From the NCBI RefSeq assembly GCF_009769735.1, contig NZ_WSRO01000002.1, positions 7,427,001 to 7,491,000 of the forward strand: a DNA stretch of 64,000 nucleotides, in the 5' to 3' direction. The stretch's first letter is position 1. The number at the start of each line of letters is the position of its first letter. Source of the DNA: Streptomyces sp. BA2 (GTDB lineage Bacteria; Actinomycetota; Actinomycetes; Streptomycetales; Streptomycetaceae). The translations under genes were made by a program, and so were the position numbers. Positions 52,409 through 60,925 of the stretch are shown piece after piece. The notes below the pieces were generated by a model. The model saw nothing but the letters and a program-made list of their open reading frames with translations, made no database searches and had not been told where the DNA came from.

Positions 52409-53834
52409 TCACTTCAGCCCGTGCTCCCGCACCCACGCCTGCGCGGCGACCTGCACCGCATCCCACGGCGACCCCAGGGGCGGGGTGTAGGAGAGGTCGA
52501 GGTCGCTGACCTCGTCCACGTCCATGCCGTGGAACAGCGCGGTCGCGTACGTGTCGACGCGCTAGGAGATCTCCGCACCGCGCCGACCGACGAGTTGGGT
52601 GCCGAGCAGCAGTCCGTTGCCGCTGTCACCAGTGATGCGAGCGGCGATCTGGGTGGCGCCCGGGTAGTACGCCTTGTGGTCGTCCGGGCTGGAGGAGGTG
52701 GTCGCCGGACTCCAGCCGCGCTCGGCGGCCAGCACCTCGTGCTCCCGCAGCCCCGTGCGCGCCGCTACCAGGTCGAAGACCTTCACGACCTGCGTGCCCA
52801 GACTGCCCGCGAAGCTGCGCTGTCCACCCAGCGCGTTCTCGCCGGCGACTCGGCCCTGCTTGTGCGCGGTGGTGCCCAGCGGCACCCACGTCGCGCCGAG
52901 CAGCCGGTGATGAGTGACGACGCAGTCCCCGGCGGCGTACACACCGGGCAGCGACGTACGCATCCGCTCGTCGACCGCGATCGCGCCCTTGAAGCCGAGT
53001 TCGGCGCCCGCCTCCGCGGCGAGGGTGGTGTCGGGTCGTACGCCAACCACGACCAGGACGAGGTCGGTGAGCCGGATCAGCTCCAAACCGTCCTCTCCGA
53101 CGGCTGCCACGCGCAGCCGGTCATCGGCGTCGCGTGAGATGGCCCGGACGGTGGTGTTGGTCAGTACGTCGACGCCATGATCGACCAGCTCGTCGCGTAC
53201 CAGTGCGCCGAGTTCGGCGTCGACAGTCGGCAGGACTTCGGGCAGCGCCTCGATCTGTGTGACGGCGATGCCGCGTGTGGTGAGTGCTTCGGCCATCTCC
53301 AGACCGATGTAACCGGCTCCGATGATCACGGCGTTGGCAGGGCGCCGCTCGACGAGCGACTGCTCCAGCTCGAAGGTGTCGCCCATGCTGTGCAGCAGAT
53401 GCACACCGTCCTTGGGACGCAGGCTCTCCAGCCCCTCGATGGGCGGCCGCACACTGATGGCCCCCGTCCCCACGACCAGCGCGTCATACGCCAGTTCCTC
53501 GCTCCGCCCGTCTGCGTCCCGCACAGTGAGCCACTTCCCGGCCGGATCGATGTGCGTGGCACGGGTGTTGACCCGCACGTCCATACCGGTGGGGGCCAGA
53601 TCGTCGGAGGTGCGGTGTGCGAGGTCGCTCTAGTGGGGCACTTCACCGGATACGTATTAAGGGATGCCGCAGATCGAGAAGTTGGGGGTAGGCGTCGGCC
53701 ACCACTACGGTGACCTCATTGTCCGGGTCGAGTTCCCGGGCCCGAAGCGCGGTGCTGATTCCGGCGTCGCTCCCGCCGATGGCGATCACACGAGTCAGGC
53801 TGCCGAACCTAGGCTCACCCCTGTGCCGGAGCAA
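52409..53834 (-). pseudogene. decayed CoA-disulfide reductase-like flavoprotein
   Basis: The readable parts are a pyridine nucleotide-disulfide oxidoreductase: the N-terminal FAD motif 'RVIAIGGSDAGISTALRARE', the NAD motif 'NAVIIGAGYIGLEMAEALTT', and 'GVYAAGDCVVTHHRLLG'. Four lesions are visible. A run of five G at 53684-53688 (four expected) shifts the frame and replaces 'YPNFSICGIPYYVSGE'. A TAA lies at 53659-53657 where Tyr is expected, a TAG at 53632-53630 where Trp is expected (VPH-W-SDLAHRT), and a TAG at 52564-52562 where Lys is likely, before a still recognisable tail (VDTYATALFHGMDVDEVSDL) ending at 52409. It sits directly downstream of arsC in the same direction. Confidence 0.8.
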
Positions 53835-53835
53835 C

Positions 53836-54507
53836 TCATACCTGGGCCGGCGCGGTGGGCAACAGCTCGCGCACCAGTGCGGCTATGCGTACGGCCAATC
53901 CGTCCCGCACCGCACGAGCGCTCTCGATGTCCAGACCGGCCAGGTCTGGCAGATCCCAGTCGAGATAGCGGCGCCCCGGTCGCACGGGGCACGCGTCACC
54001 GCACCCCAGGGTCACCACCACGTCGGCGGCCGTGACGACCTCGGCGGTCAGCGGCTTCGGGAACTCCCCGCCCACGCCCAGCCCTTGCTCGCCAAGGAGC
54101 CACAACACCACCGGGGCGATCTCCGTACCCGGCTCGGACCCGGCGCTGAGCACGCGGATCCCATCGCCTGCCCGGTGGCGCATCAGAGCAGCGGCCAACT
54201 GAGACCGCCCCGCGTTCTCCGTACACACGAACAGCACCTCGGGCACCGGCTTCGGCGAAAGCCCTCGGCCCCGTGCCAGCGCACCGAGCCGCTGATCGGC
54301 GAACCGCTCGACCAGTACCGGCAGATGGTGCCCCACACGGGACTTTGCCGAGAGCTGCCAGGAGCACTCCTCGACGTAGCTCTCGACCGTTTCCCGCGAG
54401 AACGACCTGCTGTACCGCGCGGCCAGGCGGGCCGTGATGCGTTCCAGTACGGGACCGAGATCCCGCAGCGGCGGAGTGCGGCGGCCAAGTGGGGCCAGCT
54501 CATCCAT
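53836..54507 (-). CDS. arsC: arsenate reductase/LMW-phosphatase-like protein with N-terminal helical domain
   Basis: This 223-residue protein starts at ATG 54507 (GGAGGAGG about 10 nt upstream). Residues 15-80 form a three-helix region ('LGPVLERITARLAARYSRSF', 'VESYVEECSWQLSA') as found fused to actinobacterial ArsC proteins. The catalytic loop is 'VLFVCTENAGRSQLAAALMR' (Cys95, Arg101), followed by 'TLGCGDACPVRPGRRYLDWD'. It would reduce arsenate to arsenite with mycothiol or thioredoxin. It is divergent from arsR copy 2. Confidence 0.85.
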   Translation of the reverse strand: MDELAPLGRRTPPLRDLGPVLERITARLAARYSRSFSRETVESYVEECSWQLSAKSRVGHHLPVLVERFADQRLGALARGRGLSPKPVPEVLFVCTENAGRSQLAAALMRHRAGDGIRVLSAGSEPGTEIAPVVLWLLGEQGLGVGGEFPKPLTAEVVTAADVVVTLGCGDACPVRPGRRYLDWDLPDLAGLDIESARAVRDGLAVRIAALVRELLPTAPAQV

Positions 54508-54563
54508 GCGGCAGATCCTCCTCCGGGATCGATCCTCCCCCACCTCGGAGGATAGTTACTTGT

Positions 54564-54578
54564 CTATGTTCTGCATAG
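54564..54578. promoter_or_regulatory. small inverted repeat between arsC and arsR copy 2
   Basis: CTATG (54564-54568) and CATAG (54574-54578), 5 bp apart, lie between the divergent genes and could be part of an ArsR site. Short arms make this uncertain. Confidence 0.3.
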
Positions 54579-54668
54579 GCGGAAGCGAAGGTGAACGGTG
54601 GGTGAACAAGGTCCCAGCTGTGGTCTCGACCACATGGGGCCCACTTGACCGGCGCTTATGGTGAATAG

Positions 54669-55043
54669 ATGGCCATCACTGCATTGAGCGCATCGGAGAC
54701 GACGCCGGACGACGCGGCAGCAGAAACGTGCACTCCAGCTCTCGCATGCCTGCTGATCGACCGCGATGAGGCCGAACGGCTTGCGGCGGCGTTGAAGGCC
54801 ATCGCCGACCCCACGCGTCTGCAGATCCTCCGCCTGATCGAACGCGCGCCGAGCGGCGAGGCGTGTGTATGCGACCTCGCTGACTGCCTGGGATTCCGGC
54901 AGCCGACGGTCAGCCATCACCTGAAGATCATGACCGAGGCAGGCATCCTCGACCGTGAACGCCGGGGCACCTGGTCCTGGTACTCGCTGAATCACGAAGG
55001 TCTGCGCAGGGTCCGCGAAATCCTTGAGCCTGTGACTGTCTGA
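54669..55043 (+). CDS. arsR: ArsR-family arsenic repressor, copy 2
   Basis: This 124-residue repressor has 'LKAIADPTRLQILRLIERAP' and the arsenite-binding 'EACVCDLADCLGF' (C66, C68, C73), placed at the start of the DNA-binding helix as in classical ArsR (ELCVCDL), then 'RQPTVSHHLKIMTEAGILDR'. Two further Cys are at 21 and 27. It is divergent from the arsC with the helical domain and convergent with the Schlafen-like gene. Confidence 0.92.
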   Translation: MAITALSASETTPDDAAAETCTPALACLLIDRDEAERLAAALKAIADPTRLQILRLIERAPSGEACVCDLADCLGFRQPTVSHHLKIMTEAGILDRERRGTWSWYSLNHEGLRRVREILEPVTV

Positions 55044-55085
55044 CCTACCGCCGCAGCGCCGGTGCGCAGGATCGAGGCTTCGCGG

Positions 55086-56357
55086 TCAGCGTTGGAAGTC
55101 GATCCCGAATTGGTGGAGGAGGCCGTCGGCGAGCTCGTGGGCGCACGACCGCAGGGTCTCGTCGTCGGCGTTGGGGGCCAGCTCGGTGGATGAGGGCAGC
55201 AGGTGCCTCGGGTGCCGCGCCCCCTCGGCTGGTGCCGACATGCCGAATTCGCGTTCGAACGGGACGATGCGCCGGTTCGTGTGGGCTGTTGGCACCGCGG
55301 CGGTGATCTCGACAGCGGTGTCAGGAGCACGATGCAGACGGTGGGTATCGGCCAGGGTGACAGCTTCCTGGGCGACAGCACCCAGTTCCCCCGTGTCGAC
55401 AGCGATGTCGTCTCCAGCAGCCAGGCGCGTACTCAAGTCCACTCCGACCACGACTGCCCCGTCGTGATGGAGCTCGACTAGAACGCCCCGCTTCCCGGAG
55501 CTGAGGCTGCGGTAGTCAGAGGTAAGAAAGTTGCTCCCGGTCCACCGGCGTAGACCGACACGCAAATCGTCAGCCAGACGGCCAGATAGGACCGTTGGCC
55601 GACCAGTGGCACCCCCGACCCGAACGGCCTTCCTGATCGCCAGCTGAAGCACCTCTCTGGCCTCAGCCTGGAGCGGCCGCGGCACCAGGTGAGGGACGGG
55701 GCGGGTGAGCTGGGTGACGATGACCAACCAAGCGTGGGCCTCCGGCGATTCACTCAAGACGATCTCTGTTGCCTGTACGAGGCGTTCCTTGAGGAGTGCA
55801 TCGGCGGTGACCCGGCGGGTGAAGCGGTCCTGGTAGGCGCGGGCAACCTGGTGCTCGGTCATGTAGAAGGTGTCGTCGTTGATCCGGTACGGCGCGTTGA
55901 AGGTGACCCGGTCCTTGTCCTTCTGCTCCCAGCCGTACTGAAAGTGCGGCGCCATCTCGCTAGGCGGGATATCGACGACCAGGAAGTCTGGACCGCCGCC
56001 GCCCGGGGCAGGCAATTCGATGAAGTCGACGCCGGAGATGTAGGGCTGGATGCCGTTGCGCACGGCACTGAGCATCTGCTTCTTGTCGACCATCGCCAAG
56101 TCGACGCCGACCAGCTCAATCTGGTCGCTGACGCCGTACACGAGCAGCCCGCCGCGAGTGTTCGCCATGGCGGCGACGTCCTTGGCAAACTCGTTCCAGA
56201 TCCCTGGCTTTGGCGCGAAGCTCGGCAGCTTTTCCTTCCAGTCGAGGTCGTCCTTCTCGTCCAACCTGTCTGCCACGGCGGCGGTGACCATGTCGTACGA
56301 GAGAGGACCAGGAGGTTGACCGAGCTGCTCGTGCAGCCGAGTCCAAGAGCGCGCCAT
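55086..56357 (-). CDS. Schlafen AlbA_2-domain protein
   Basis: This 423-residue protein has an N-terminal AlbA_2 (Schlafen-like) region: 'EKDDLDWKEKLPSFAPKPGI', 'EFAKDVAAMANTRGGLLVYG' and 'DFLVVDIPPSEMAPHF', about residues 33-180. The second half is unrecognised. These domains bind nucleic acid or nucleotides and occur in regulators and anti-phage proteins. It interrupts the ars genes, with lower GC and unlike codon use around its 5' part, suggesting later acquisition. Function is unknown. Confidence 0.7.
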   Translation of the reverse strand: MARSWTRLHEQLGQPPGPLSYDMVTAAVADRLDEKDDLDWKEKLPSFAPKPGIWNEFAKDVAAMANTRGGLLVYGVSDQIELVGVDLAMVDKKQMLSAVRNGIQPYISGVDFIELPAPGGGGPDFLVVDIPPSEMAPHFQYGWEQKDKDRVTFNAPYRINDDTFYMTEHQVARAYQDRFTRRVTADALLKERLVQATEIVLSESPEAHAWLVIVTQLTRPVPHLVPRPLQAEAREVLQLAIRKAVRVGGATGRPTVLSGRLADDLRVGLRRWTGSNFLTSDYRSLSSGKRGVLVELHHDGAVVVGVDLSTRLAAGDDIAVDTGELGAVAQEAVTLADTHRLHRAPDTAVEITAAVPTAHTNRRIVPFEREFGMSAPAEGARHPRHLLPSSTELAPNADDETLRSCAHELADGLLHQFGIDFQR

Positions 56358-56451
56358 TGCGCCACTTTAGAGGTGGATGCCATCCAGGCGCGGGCAAATT
56401 GGCGCGCCCCAAATGCTGAAGCCTCACCGGCGCGGCCCACCGCTTGCTGTA

Positions 56452-58245
56452 TTACCGGCCGCCTGCGGCCAGTTCGACCAGCCGCTCCGTGCCGATGGGC
56501 GGAGCCGCCGTCCATGGAAGGACTGCTGTGCGCTCGGCGTGCTCCGTGGTGACCTCGGTGAGGTAGCGGCATTCGGCGTCGGCCTTGGCCGCGAGGAGGG
56601 GGTCGACTGGTGAGGCGACGGCGAGGCTCTGGTTCACCACCCAGGCGAACGGTTTGATGCCTGCCCGGTTGAGGTCGGCCTGCAAGGCTGCGGCCTCGTG
56701 CACCGGAGTCGCTTCCGGCAGTGTCACCAGCAGAATCCGGGTGTAGTCCGGATCGGTCAGCCGGTTAAGGAGCTCCATGGCTTCCGCGGGCGGCGTCTGC
56801 CCCGTCTGCTGGGACAGTTGCCGCTGGTAGTCCCGGGAGGCGTCGAGCAGCAGGAGCGTGTGTCCGGTGGGGGCGGTGTCGACCACGACGAACCGGTCGG
56901 CGGCTTCGGCCACAGTGCGGGCGAAGGCGTAGAAGACCGCGATCTCCTCGGTGCACGGGGAGTCCAGGTCCTCGGCCATCAGCCTGAGGGCGTCCTCGTC
57001 CAGGCTCGTACTGGCCTGTGCCAGCACGGCGGCGGTGTAGGCCGCGGTTTCGGCGGCGGGGTCGATGCGGGTGATCCGCATGTTCGCGCTCCCGGCGCCC
57101 GCGATCATCTCGACATGGGCCGCCGGGTCGGTGGTGGTCAGCGTGACCGGATGTCCGCGGCGGGCGAGGTCGGCAGCAACCGCGGCGGCCACGGTGGTCT
57201 TGCCGACCCCGCCTTTGCCCATCGTCATCACCAGGCCGCTGCCGCCGTCGGCGATCTCGTCCACCAGCGGGCCAAGCCCCGTGGTCTCGACTCCCGGGGC
57301 GTGCGTAGCAGTGAGCGGCTCAGCGGCCGTCTGCGGGGCGAGCATGGCGCGCAGTGCGGAGAGCCCGATGGGCGGGACGGCCAGCAGTGGCACTCGGTCC
57401 ACCTCGGTGATGTCGGCCAGGCCGGAGGGCAGCTGGGCCAGCGCCTCCTCTGCGCGCCGCTGCCAGGCGACCGCCAGGGGGTCGTCCTGGCGCTCGGCGG
57501 TGAACACGCCGTTGATGACCAGGCGCTGGTGGCCGATGCCGAGGGCACGTAGCTCCGAGGCGGTGCGCCCCGCCTCCTCCAGGGGGCCGGTATCGGGGCG
57601 GGTGACCAGGACAACGGTGGTGCGCGCCGGGTCGGCGAGCGCCTCCATCGCCTGGGCGTACCGCTGCTGCTGTGCGCCCAACTCGGCCAGCGGTCCGATG
57701 CAGGAGGCGCCGCCGGGGTTGGTGATCAGGAAGTCGGACCACGCGGCCGGCAGGCTGAGCAGCCGGATGGTGTGTCCGGTCGGCGCGGTGTCGAAGACGA
57801 CGTGATCGAACCGGGTCGCGATCTCCGGGTCGGTCAGCAGCGCGACGAACTCGTTGAAGGCGGCGATCTCGACGGTGCACGCTCCGGAGAGCTGCTCCTC
57901 GATCTGGGCGATCGCCGAGGCGGGGAGGGCCGCTCGGTAGGGTCCGACGACCTTCTCGCGGTACTGCGCTGCGGCGGCGGCTGGGTCGATGTTCATCGCG
58001 TACAGCCCTGGCACGCCGGGGACGGGTGTGGGTTCCTGTCCGGCCTCGGCTCCCAGGACCTCGTTGAGGTTGGAGGCCGGGTCGGTGCTGACCAGGAGCA
58101 CCTTGCGGCCGGCGTCGGCAAGACCGACGGCGGCCGCCGAGGAGGTCGACGTCTTGCCGACACCGCCCTTGCCGGTGAAGAACAGATACGGCGTCGCGGT
58201 GGCGCGCAGGCCACCGAGAACAGCGGACGGTGCGGCGAGGGTCAT
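56452..58245 (-). CDS. arsA: arsenite-stimulated ATPase ArsA
   Basis: This 597-residue ATPase has two homologous halves, each with a deviant Walker A: 'FFTGKGGVGKTSTS' (about 22-35) and 'VMTMGKGGVGKTTVA' (about 338-352). DTAPTGHT switch motifs follow each. Metal-site cysteines match ArsA: Cys123 (SGACTVEI), Cys182 (GGASCIGP) and Cys430 (DSPCTEEI). It drives arsenite export by the membrane carrier, here probably Acr3. ATG 58245 starts one base after the ArsD stop. Confidence 0.94.
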   Translation of the reverse strand: MTLAAPSAVLGGLRATATPYLFFTGKGGVGKTSTSSAAAVGLADAGRKVLLVSTDPASNLNEVLGAEAGQEPTPVPGVPGLYAMNIDPAAAAAQYREKVVGPYRAALPASAIAQIEEQLSGACTVEIAAFNEFVALLTDPEIATRFDHVVFDTAPTGHTIRLLSLPAAWSDFLITNPGGASCIGPLAELGAQQQRYAQAMEALADPARTTVVLVTRPDTGPLEEAGRTASELRALGIGHQRLVINGVFTAERQDDPLAVAWQRRAEEALAQLPSGLADITEVDRVPLLAVPPIGLSALRAMLAPQTAAEPLTATHAPGVETTGLGPLVDEIADGGSGLVMTMGKGGVGKTTVAAAVAADLARRGHPVTLTTTDPAAHVEMIAGAGSANMRITRIDPAAETAAYTAAVLAQASTSLDEDALRLMAEDLDSPCTEEIAVFYAFARTVAEAADRFVVVDTAPTGHTLLLLDASRDYQRQLSQQTGQTPPAEAMELLNRLTDPDYTRILLVTLPEATPVHEAAALQADLNRAGIKPFAWVVNQSLAVASPVDPLLAAKADAECRYLTEVTTEHAERTAVLPWTAAPPIGTERLVELAAGGR

Positions 58246-58246
58246 G

Positions 58247-58624
58247 TCAGCAGCCCTCCGGGCCGCAGCAGCCGCCGTCGGCGCCGGAGTCCTGGATCAT
58301 CATGAGGCCAGGACGTTCCGTGGGCGCACCGGTCCACTCGGCCAGTTCCACGCGGGTGGGGTACCGGCCTGAGCAGCGCACGACGCCGTCGACGAGGACG
58401 GCGGGCAGTGCGTCGTCGCCCTTCTCCTTCAGGAGCGAGTTCACCTGGGAGTCCGCGACGAACTTGCCGGGGTCGGTCGACAGCCCGAAGCGGTTCACTT
58501 CGACACCGGCGGTGCCGAGCCACTCGATGTCAGCGGCGAACTGGGTCAGCGCCGGGTCGACCGACGGTCCGCAGACACCGGTGGAACAGCACATCGCCGG
58601 GTCGTACACCTCGACAGCGGACAT
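58247..58624 (-). CDS. arsD: arsenic metallochaperone ArsD
   Basis: This 125-residue chaperone has the arsenite ligands Cys12, Cys13 and Cys18 in 'DPAMCCSTGVCGPSVDP', identical in position to the well-studied plasmid ArsD. The thioredoxin-like body follows, and the tail 'GCCGPEGC' carries further Cys. It delivers arsenite to ArsA, with which it is tightly coupled. Confidence 0.94.
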   Translation of the reverse strand: MSAVEVYDPAMCCSTGVCGPSVDPALTQFAADIEWLGTAGVEVNRFGLSTDPGKFVADSQVNSLLKEKGDDALPAVLVDGVVRCSGRYPTRVELAEWTGAPTERPGLMMIQDSGADGGCCGPEGC

Positions 58625-58754
58625 TCATGGCTCCTTCGTGAGATGGGCCGCCCCGGTGGTGAGGGATCAGCCGCTTCGGCATGCGTCATCCAAGTCTGTT
58701 GCATGCCTGGGTGGGGGAGTGAGGGGCCCTGGAGACCCCTCCTTGAAGCTGCGG

Positions 58755-59078
58755 TCAGCCGAGGAAGTGCTTGAGGTCGCGCTCGAGTGCGGCCTTCGGC
58801 TTGGCGCCGACGATGGTCTTGGCGACCTCGCCGCCAACGTAGACGTTCATGGTCGGGATCGACATGACGCCGTACTTGGCGGCGGTGGCCGGGTTCTCGT
58901 CGATGTTGAGCTTGACGATCTCGATCTGCTCGCCATGCTCGGCCGCGATGGCTTCGAGGGACGGGGCGAGCTGGCGGCAGGGGCCGCACCAGGCCGCCCA
59001 GAAGTCGACGAGGACGGGCTTGTCGCTCTTGAGGACGTCCGCTTCGAAGGAATCGTCGGTCACGTTCTTGAGAGCCAT
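58755..59078 (-). CDS. trxA: thioredoxin
   Basis: This 107-residue thioredoxin has the active site 'FWAAWCGPCRQLAP' (Cys31, Cys34) and the cis-Pro loop 'VMSIPTMNVYVGG'. It is placed between trxB and arsD, so it likely serves as electron donor for the adjacent arsenate reductase. Confidence 0.95.
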   Translation of the reverse strand: MALKNVTDDSFEADVLKSDKPVLVDFWAAWCGPCRQLAPSLEAIAAEHGEQIEIVKLNIDENPATAAKYGVMSIPTMNVYVGGEVAKTIVGAKPKAALERDLKHFLG

Positions 59079-59104
59079 GAGGGCCTCCTGGTGTGTCGGG
59101 TCGA

Positions 59105-60094
59105 TCAGACCGCGGCCGCAGCCATGGCCGGCTCGGCGGTCTTCTCGGTGTCGGCGAGGGCGGCGAGGTAGCGCTCGGCGTCCAGGGCGGCCGCACAGCC
59201 GGAACCAGCGGCGGTGATGGCCTGGCGGTAGGTGTGGTCGACGACATCGCCCGCACCGAAGACGCCGGGGATGTTCGTACGGGTGGAGGGGGACTCGACC
59301 TTGAGGTAACCCTCGTCGTCCAACTCCAGTTGGCCCTTGAAGAGTTCGGTGCGCGGGTCGTGACCGATCGCGATGAACAGGCCCGTCGCGTCCAGGTCCC
59401 GGGTTTTCCCGGTGATGGTGTCGCGGAGCACGACCCCTGCGAGCATGCCTTTCTCTTCCTTGATCTCGGCGATCTCACTGTCGAAGGCGAAGGAGATCTT
59501 GTCATCGGCGAACGCGCGATTCTGCATGACCTGGGAGGCCCGCAGAGCCGAGCGTCGGTGGACGACGGTCACCGACTTGGCGAACCGGGTGAGGAAGGTG
59601 GCCTCCTCCATCGCCGTGTCCCCGCCGCCGACCACGACGATGTCGCGGTCACGGAAGAAGAAGCCGTCGCAGGTCGCGCACCAGGAGACACCGCGGCCCG
59701 AGAGCGCGTCCTCGTTCGGCAGGCCGAGCTTGCGGTAGCCGGAGCCGGTCGAGACGATCACGGCCTTCGCCCGGTGGACGGTGCCCTCGCTGTCGGTGAG
59801 CTCCTTGATGTCGCCGGTCAGGTCGACGGACACGATGTCGTCGTCGATCATCACGGCGCCGAAGCGCTCGGCCTGGGCCCGCATGTTCTCCATGAGGACC
59901 GGGCCGTCGATGCCTTCGGGGAACCCGGGGAAGTTCTCCACCTCAGTAGTGGTGGTGAGCGCTCCGCCGACGAAGATCGAACTGCCGAAGACGACGGGCT
60001 TCAGCTGGGCGCGCGCCGCGTACATCGCAGCGGTGTAGCCGGAAGGGCCGGAACCGATGACGATGACGTTGTGTATGTCGGTGTCGGTGCTCAT
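59105..60094 (-). CDS. trxB: thioredoxin reductase
   Basis: This 329-residue flavoprotein has the FAD motif 'VIVIGSGPSGYTAAMYAARA', the redox pair Cys139/Cys142 in 'VSWCATCDGFFFRD' and the NADPH motif 'DIVVVGGGDTAMEEATFL'. In Streptomyces arsenic clusters this gene has been called arsT. It overlaps arsC by 4 nt and precedes trxA. Confidence 0.95.
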   Translation of the reverse strand: MSTDTDIHNVIVIGSGPSGYTAAMYAARAQLKPVVFGSSIFVGGALTTTTEVENFPGFPEGIDGPVLMENMRAQAERFGAVMIDDDIVSVDLTGDIKELTDSEGTVHRAKAVIVSTGSGYRKLGLPNEDALSGRGVSWCATCDGFFFRDRDIVVVGGGDTAMEEATFLTRFAKSVTVVHRRSALRASQVMQNRAFADDKISFAFDSEIAEIKEEKGMLAGVVLRDTITGKTRDLDATGLFIAIGHDPRTELFKGQLELDDEGYLKVESPSTRTNIPGVFGAGDVVDHTYRQAITAAGSGCAAALDAERYLAALADTEKTAEPAMAAAAV

Positions 60095-60504
60095 GCCGTC
60101 TTCTCCGGGGCGATCTCAGCGATCAGACCCTCGACCATGGCCTTGATCTCATCGCGGATCGGGCGGACGGCCTCGACACCCTGGCCTGCCGGGTCCTCGA
60201 GCTTCCAGTCGAGGTAGCGCTTGCCGGGGAAGACGGGGCAGGTGTCGCCGCAGCCCATCGTGATGCAGACGTCCGACTCCTTGACAGCGTCGACCGTCAG
60301 AATCTTGGGGGTCTCGGCGGAGATGTCGATACCGACCTCGCGCATGGCCTCGACGGCGGCCGGGTTAACGGCGTCGCCCGGGTTGGAGCCGGCCGAGCGG
60401 ACCTCGACGCGGTCACCCGCCAGGTGCGTCAGCCAGGCCGCGGCCATCTGGGAACGGCCGGCGTTGTGGACACAGACGAACAGGACGGAGGGCTTCTCAG
60501 ACAT
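60091..60504 (-). CDS. arsC: thioredoxin-type arsenate reductase ArsC
   Basis: This 137-residue LMW-phosphatase-fold reductase has the loop 'FVCVHNAGRSQMAAAW' (Cys11, Arg17) and 'CITMGCGDTCPVFPGKRYLD' with Cys85 and Cys89 as candidates for the intramolecular disulfide cascade. It is first in the arsC-trxB-trxA-arsD-arsA run, with overlap to trxB, and divergent from arsR copy 3. Confidence 0.93.
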   Translation of the reverse strand: MSEKPSVLFVCVHNAGRSQMAAAWLTHLAGDRVEVRSAGSNPGDAVNPAAVEAMREVGIDISAETPKILTVDAVKESDVCITMGCGDTCPVFPGKRYLDWKLEDPAGQGVEAVRPIRDEIKAMVEGLIAEIAPEKTA

Positions 60505-60561
60505 CAGAGGTCTCTCTTGTCTCGCGGTCTCGCGGATCTACGCGACGAAGTCAGGCTCGAT

Positions 60562-60611
60562 TGATATCAGCACCCGGTGGCATCACCGTGAACTGATGTG
60601 ACAGTATCAGT
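60562..60611. promoter_or_regulatory. ArsR operator candidates before arsR copy 3
   Basis: A perfect palindrome TGATATCA lies at 60562-60569. ACTGAT/ATCAGT is an inverted repeat (60592-60597 and 60606-60611, 8-bp spacer) that ends two bases before the arsR start. Confidence 0.5.
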
Positions 60612-60613
60612 CC

Positions 60614-60925
60614 ATGATGACGTCAGCCAACACTGACCTGATCCGGGTGATTGCCGACCCGCTCAGGCTTCAGATCGTGACCCTGCTCGCCCACGAGACC
60701 CTCTGTACGAGCCATCTCGTGGAGGAGACGGGCGCCCGGCAGACGAACCTCTCCAACCATCTGCGCGTACTGCGCGAGGCGGGCGTGGTGGAGACCGAGC
60801 CGTGCGGCCGCTTCACCTACTACAAGCTCCACCCCGAGGTCCTCGACGGCCTCGCGGGGATGTTCGGCGACCTCGCCGAGACCGCGCGCACGACCATCGA
60901 GACCGACCGAAAGCGAGCCTGCTGA
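60614..60925 (+). CDS. arsR: ArsR-family arsenic repressor, copy 3
   Basis: This 103-residue repressor has 'VIADPLRLQIVTLLAHETLC' and 'RQTNLSNHLRVLREAGVV', with Cys31, Cys79 and a C-terminal Cys103 as possible ligands; the classical CVCDL is absent. The ATGATG start has no Shine-Dalgarno, and an inverted repeat ends 2 bp upstream, so the transcript may be leaderless. The stop overlaps the acr3 start (TGATG). Confidence 0.9.
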   Translation: MMTSANTDLIRVIADPLRLQIVTLLAHETLCTSHLVEETGARQTNLSNHLRVLREAGVVETEPCGRFTYYKLHPEVLDGLAGMFGDLAETARTTIETDRKRAC

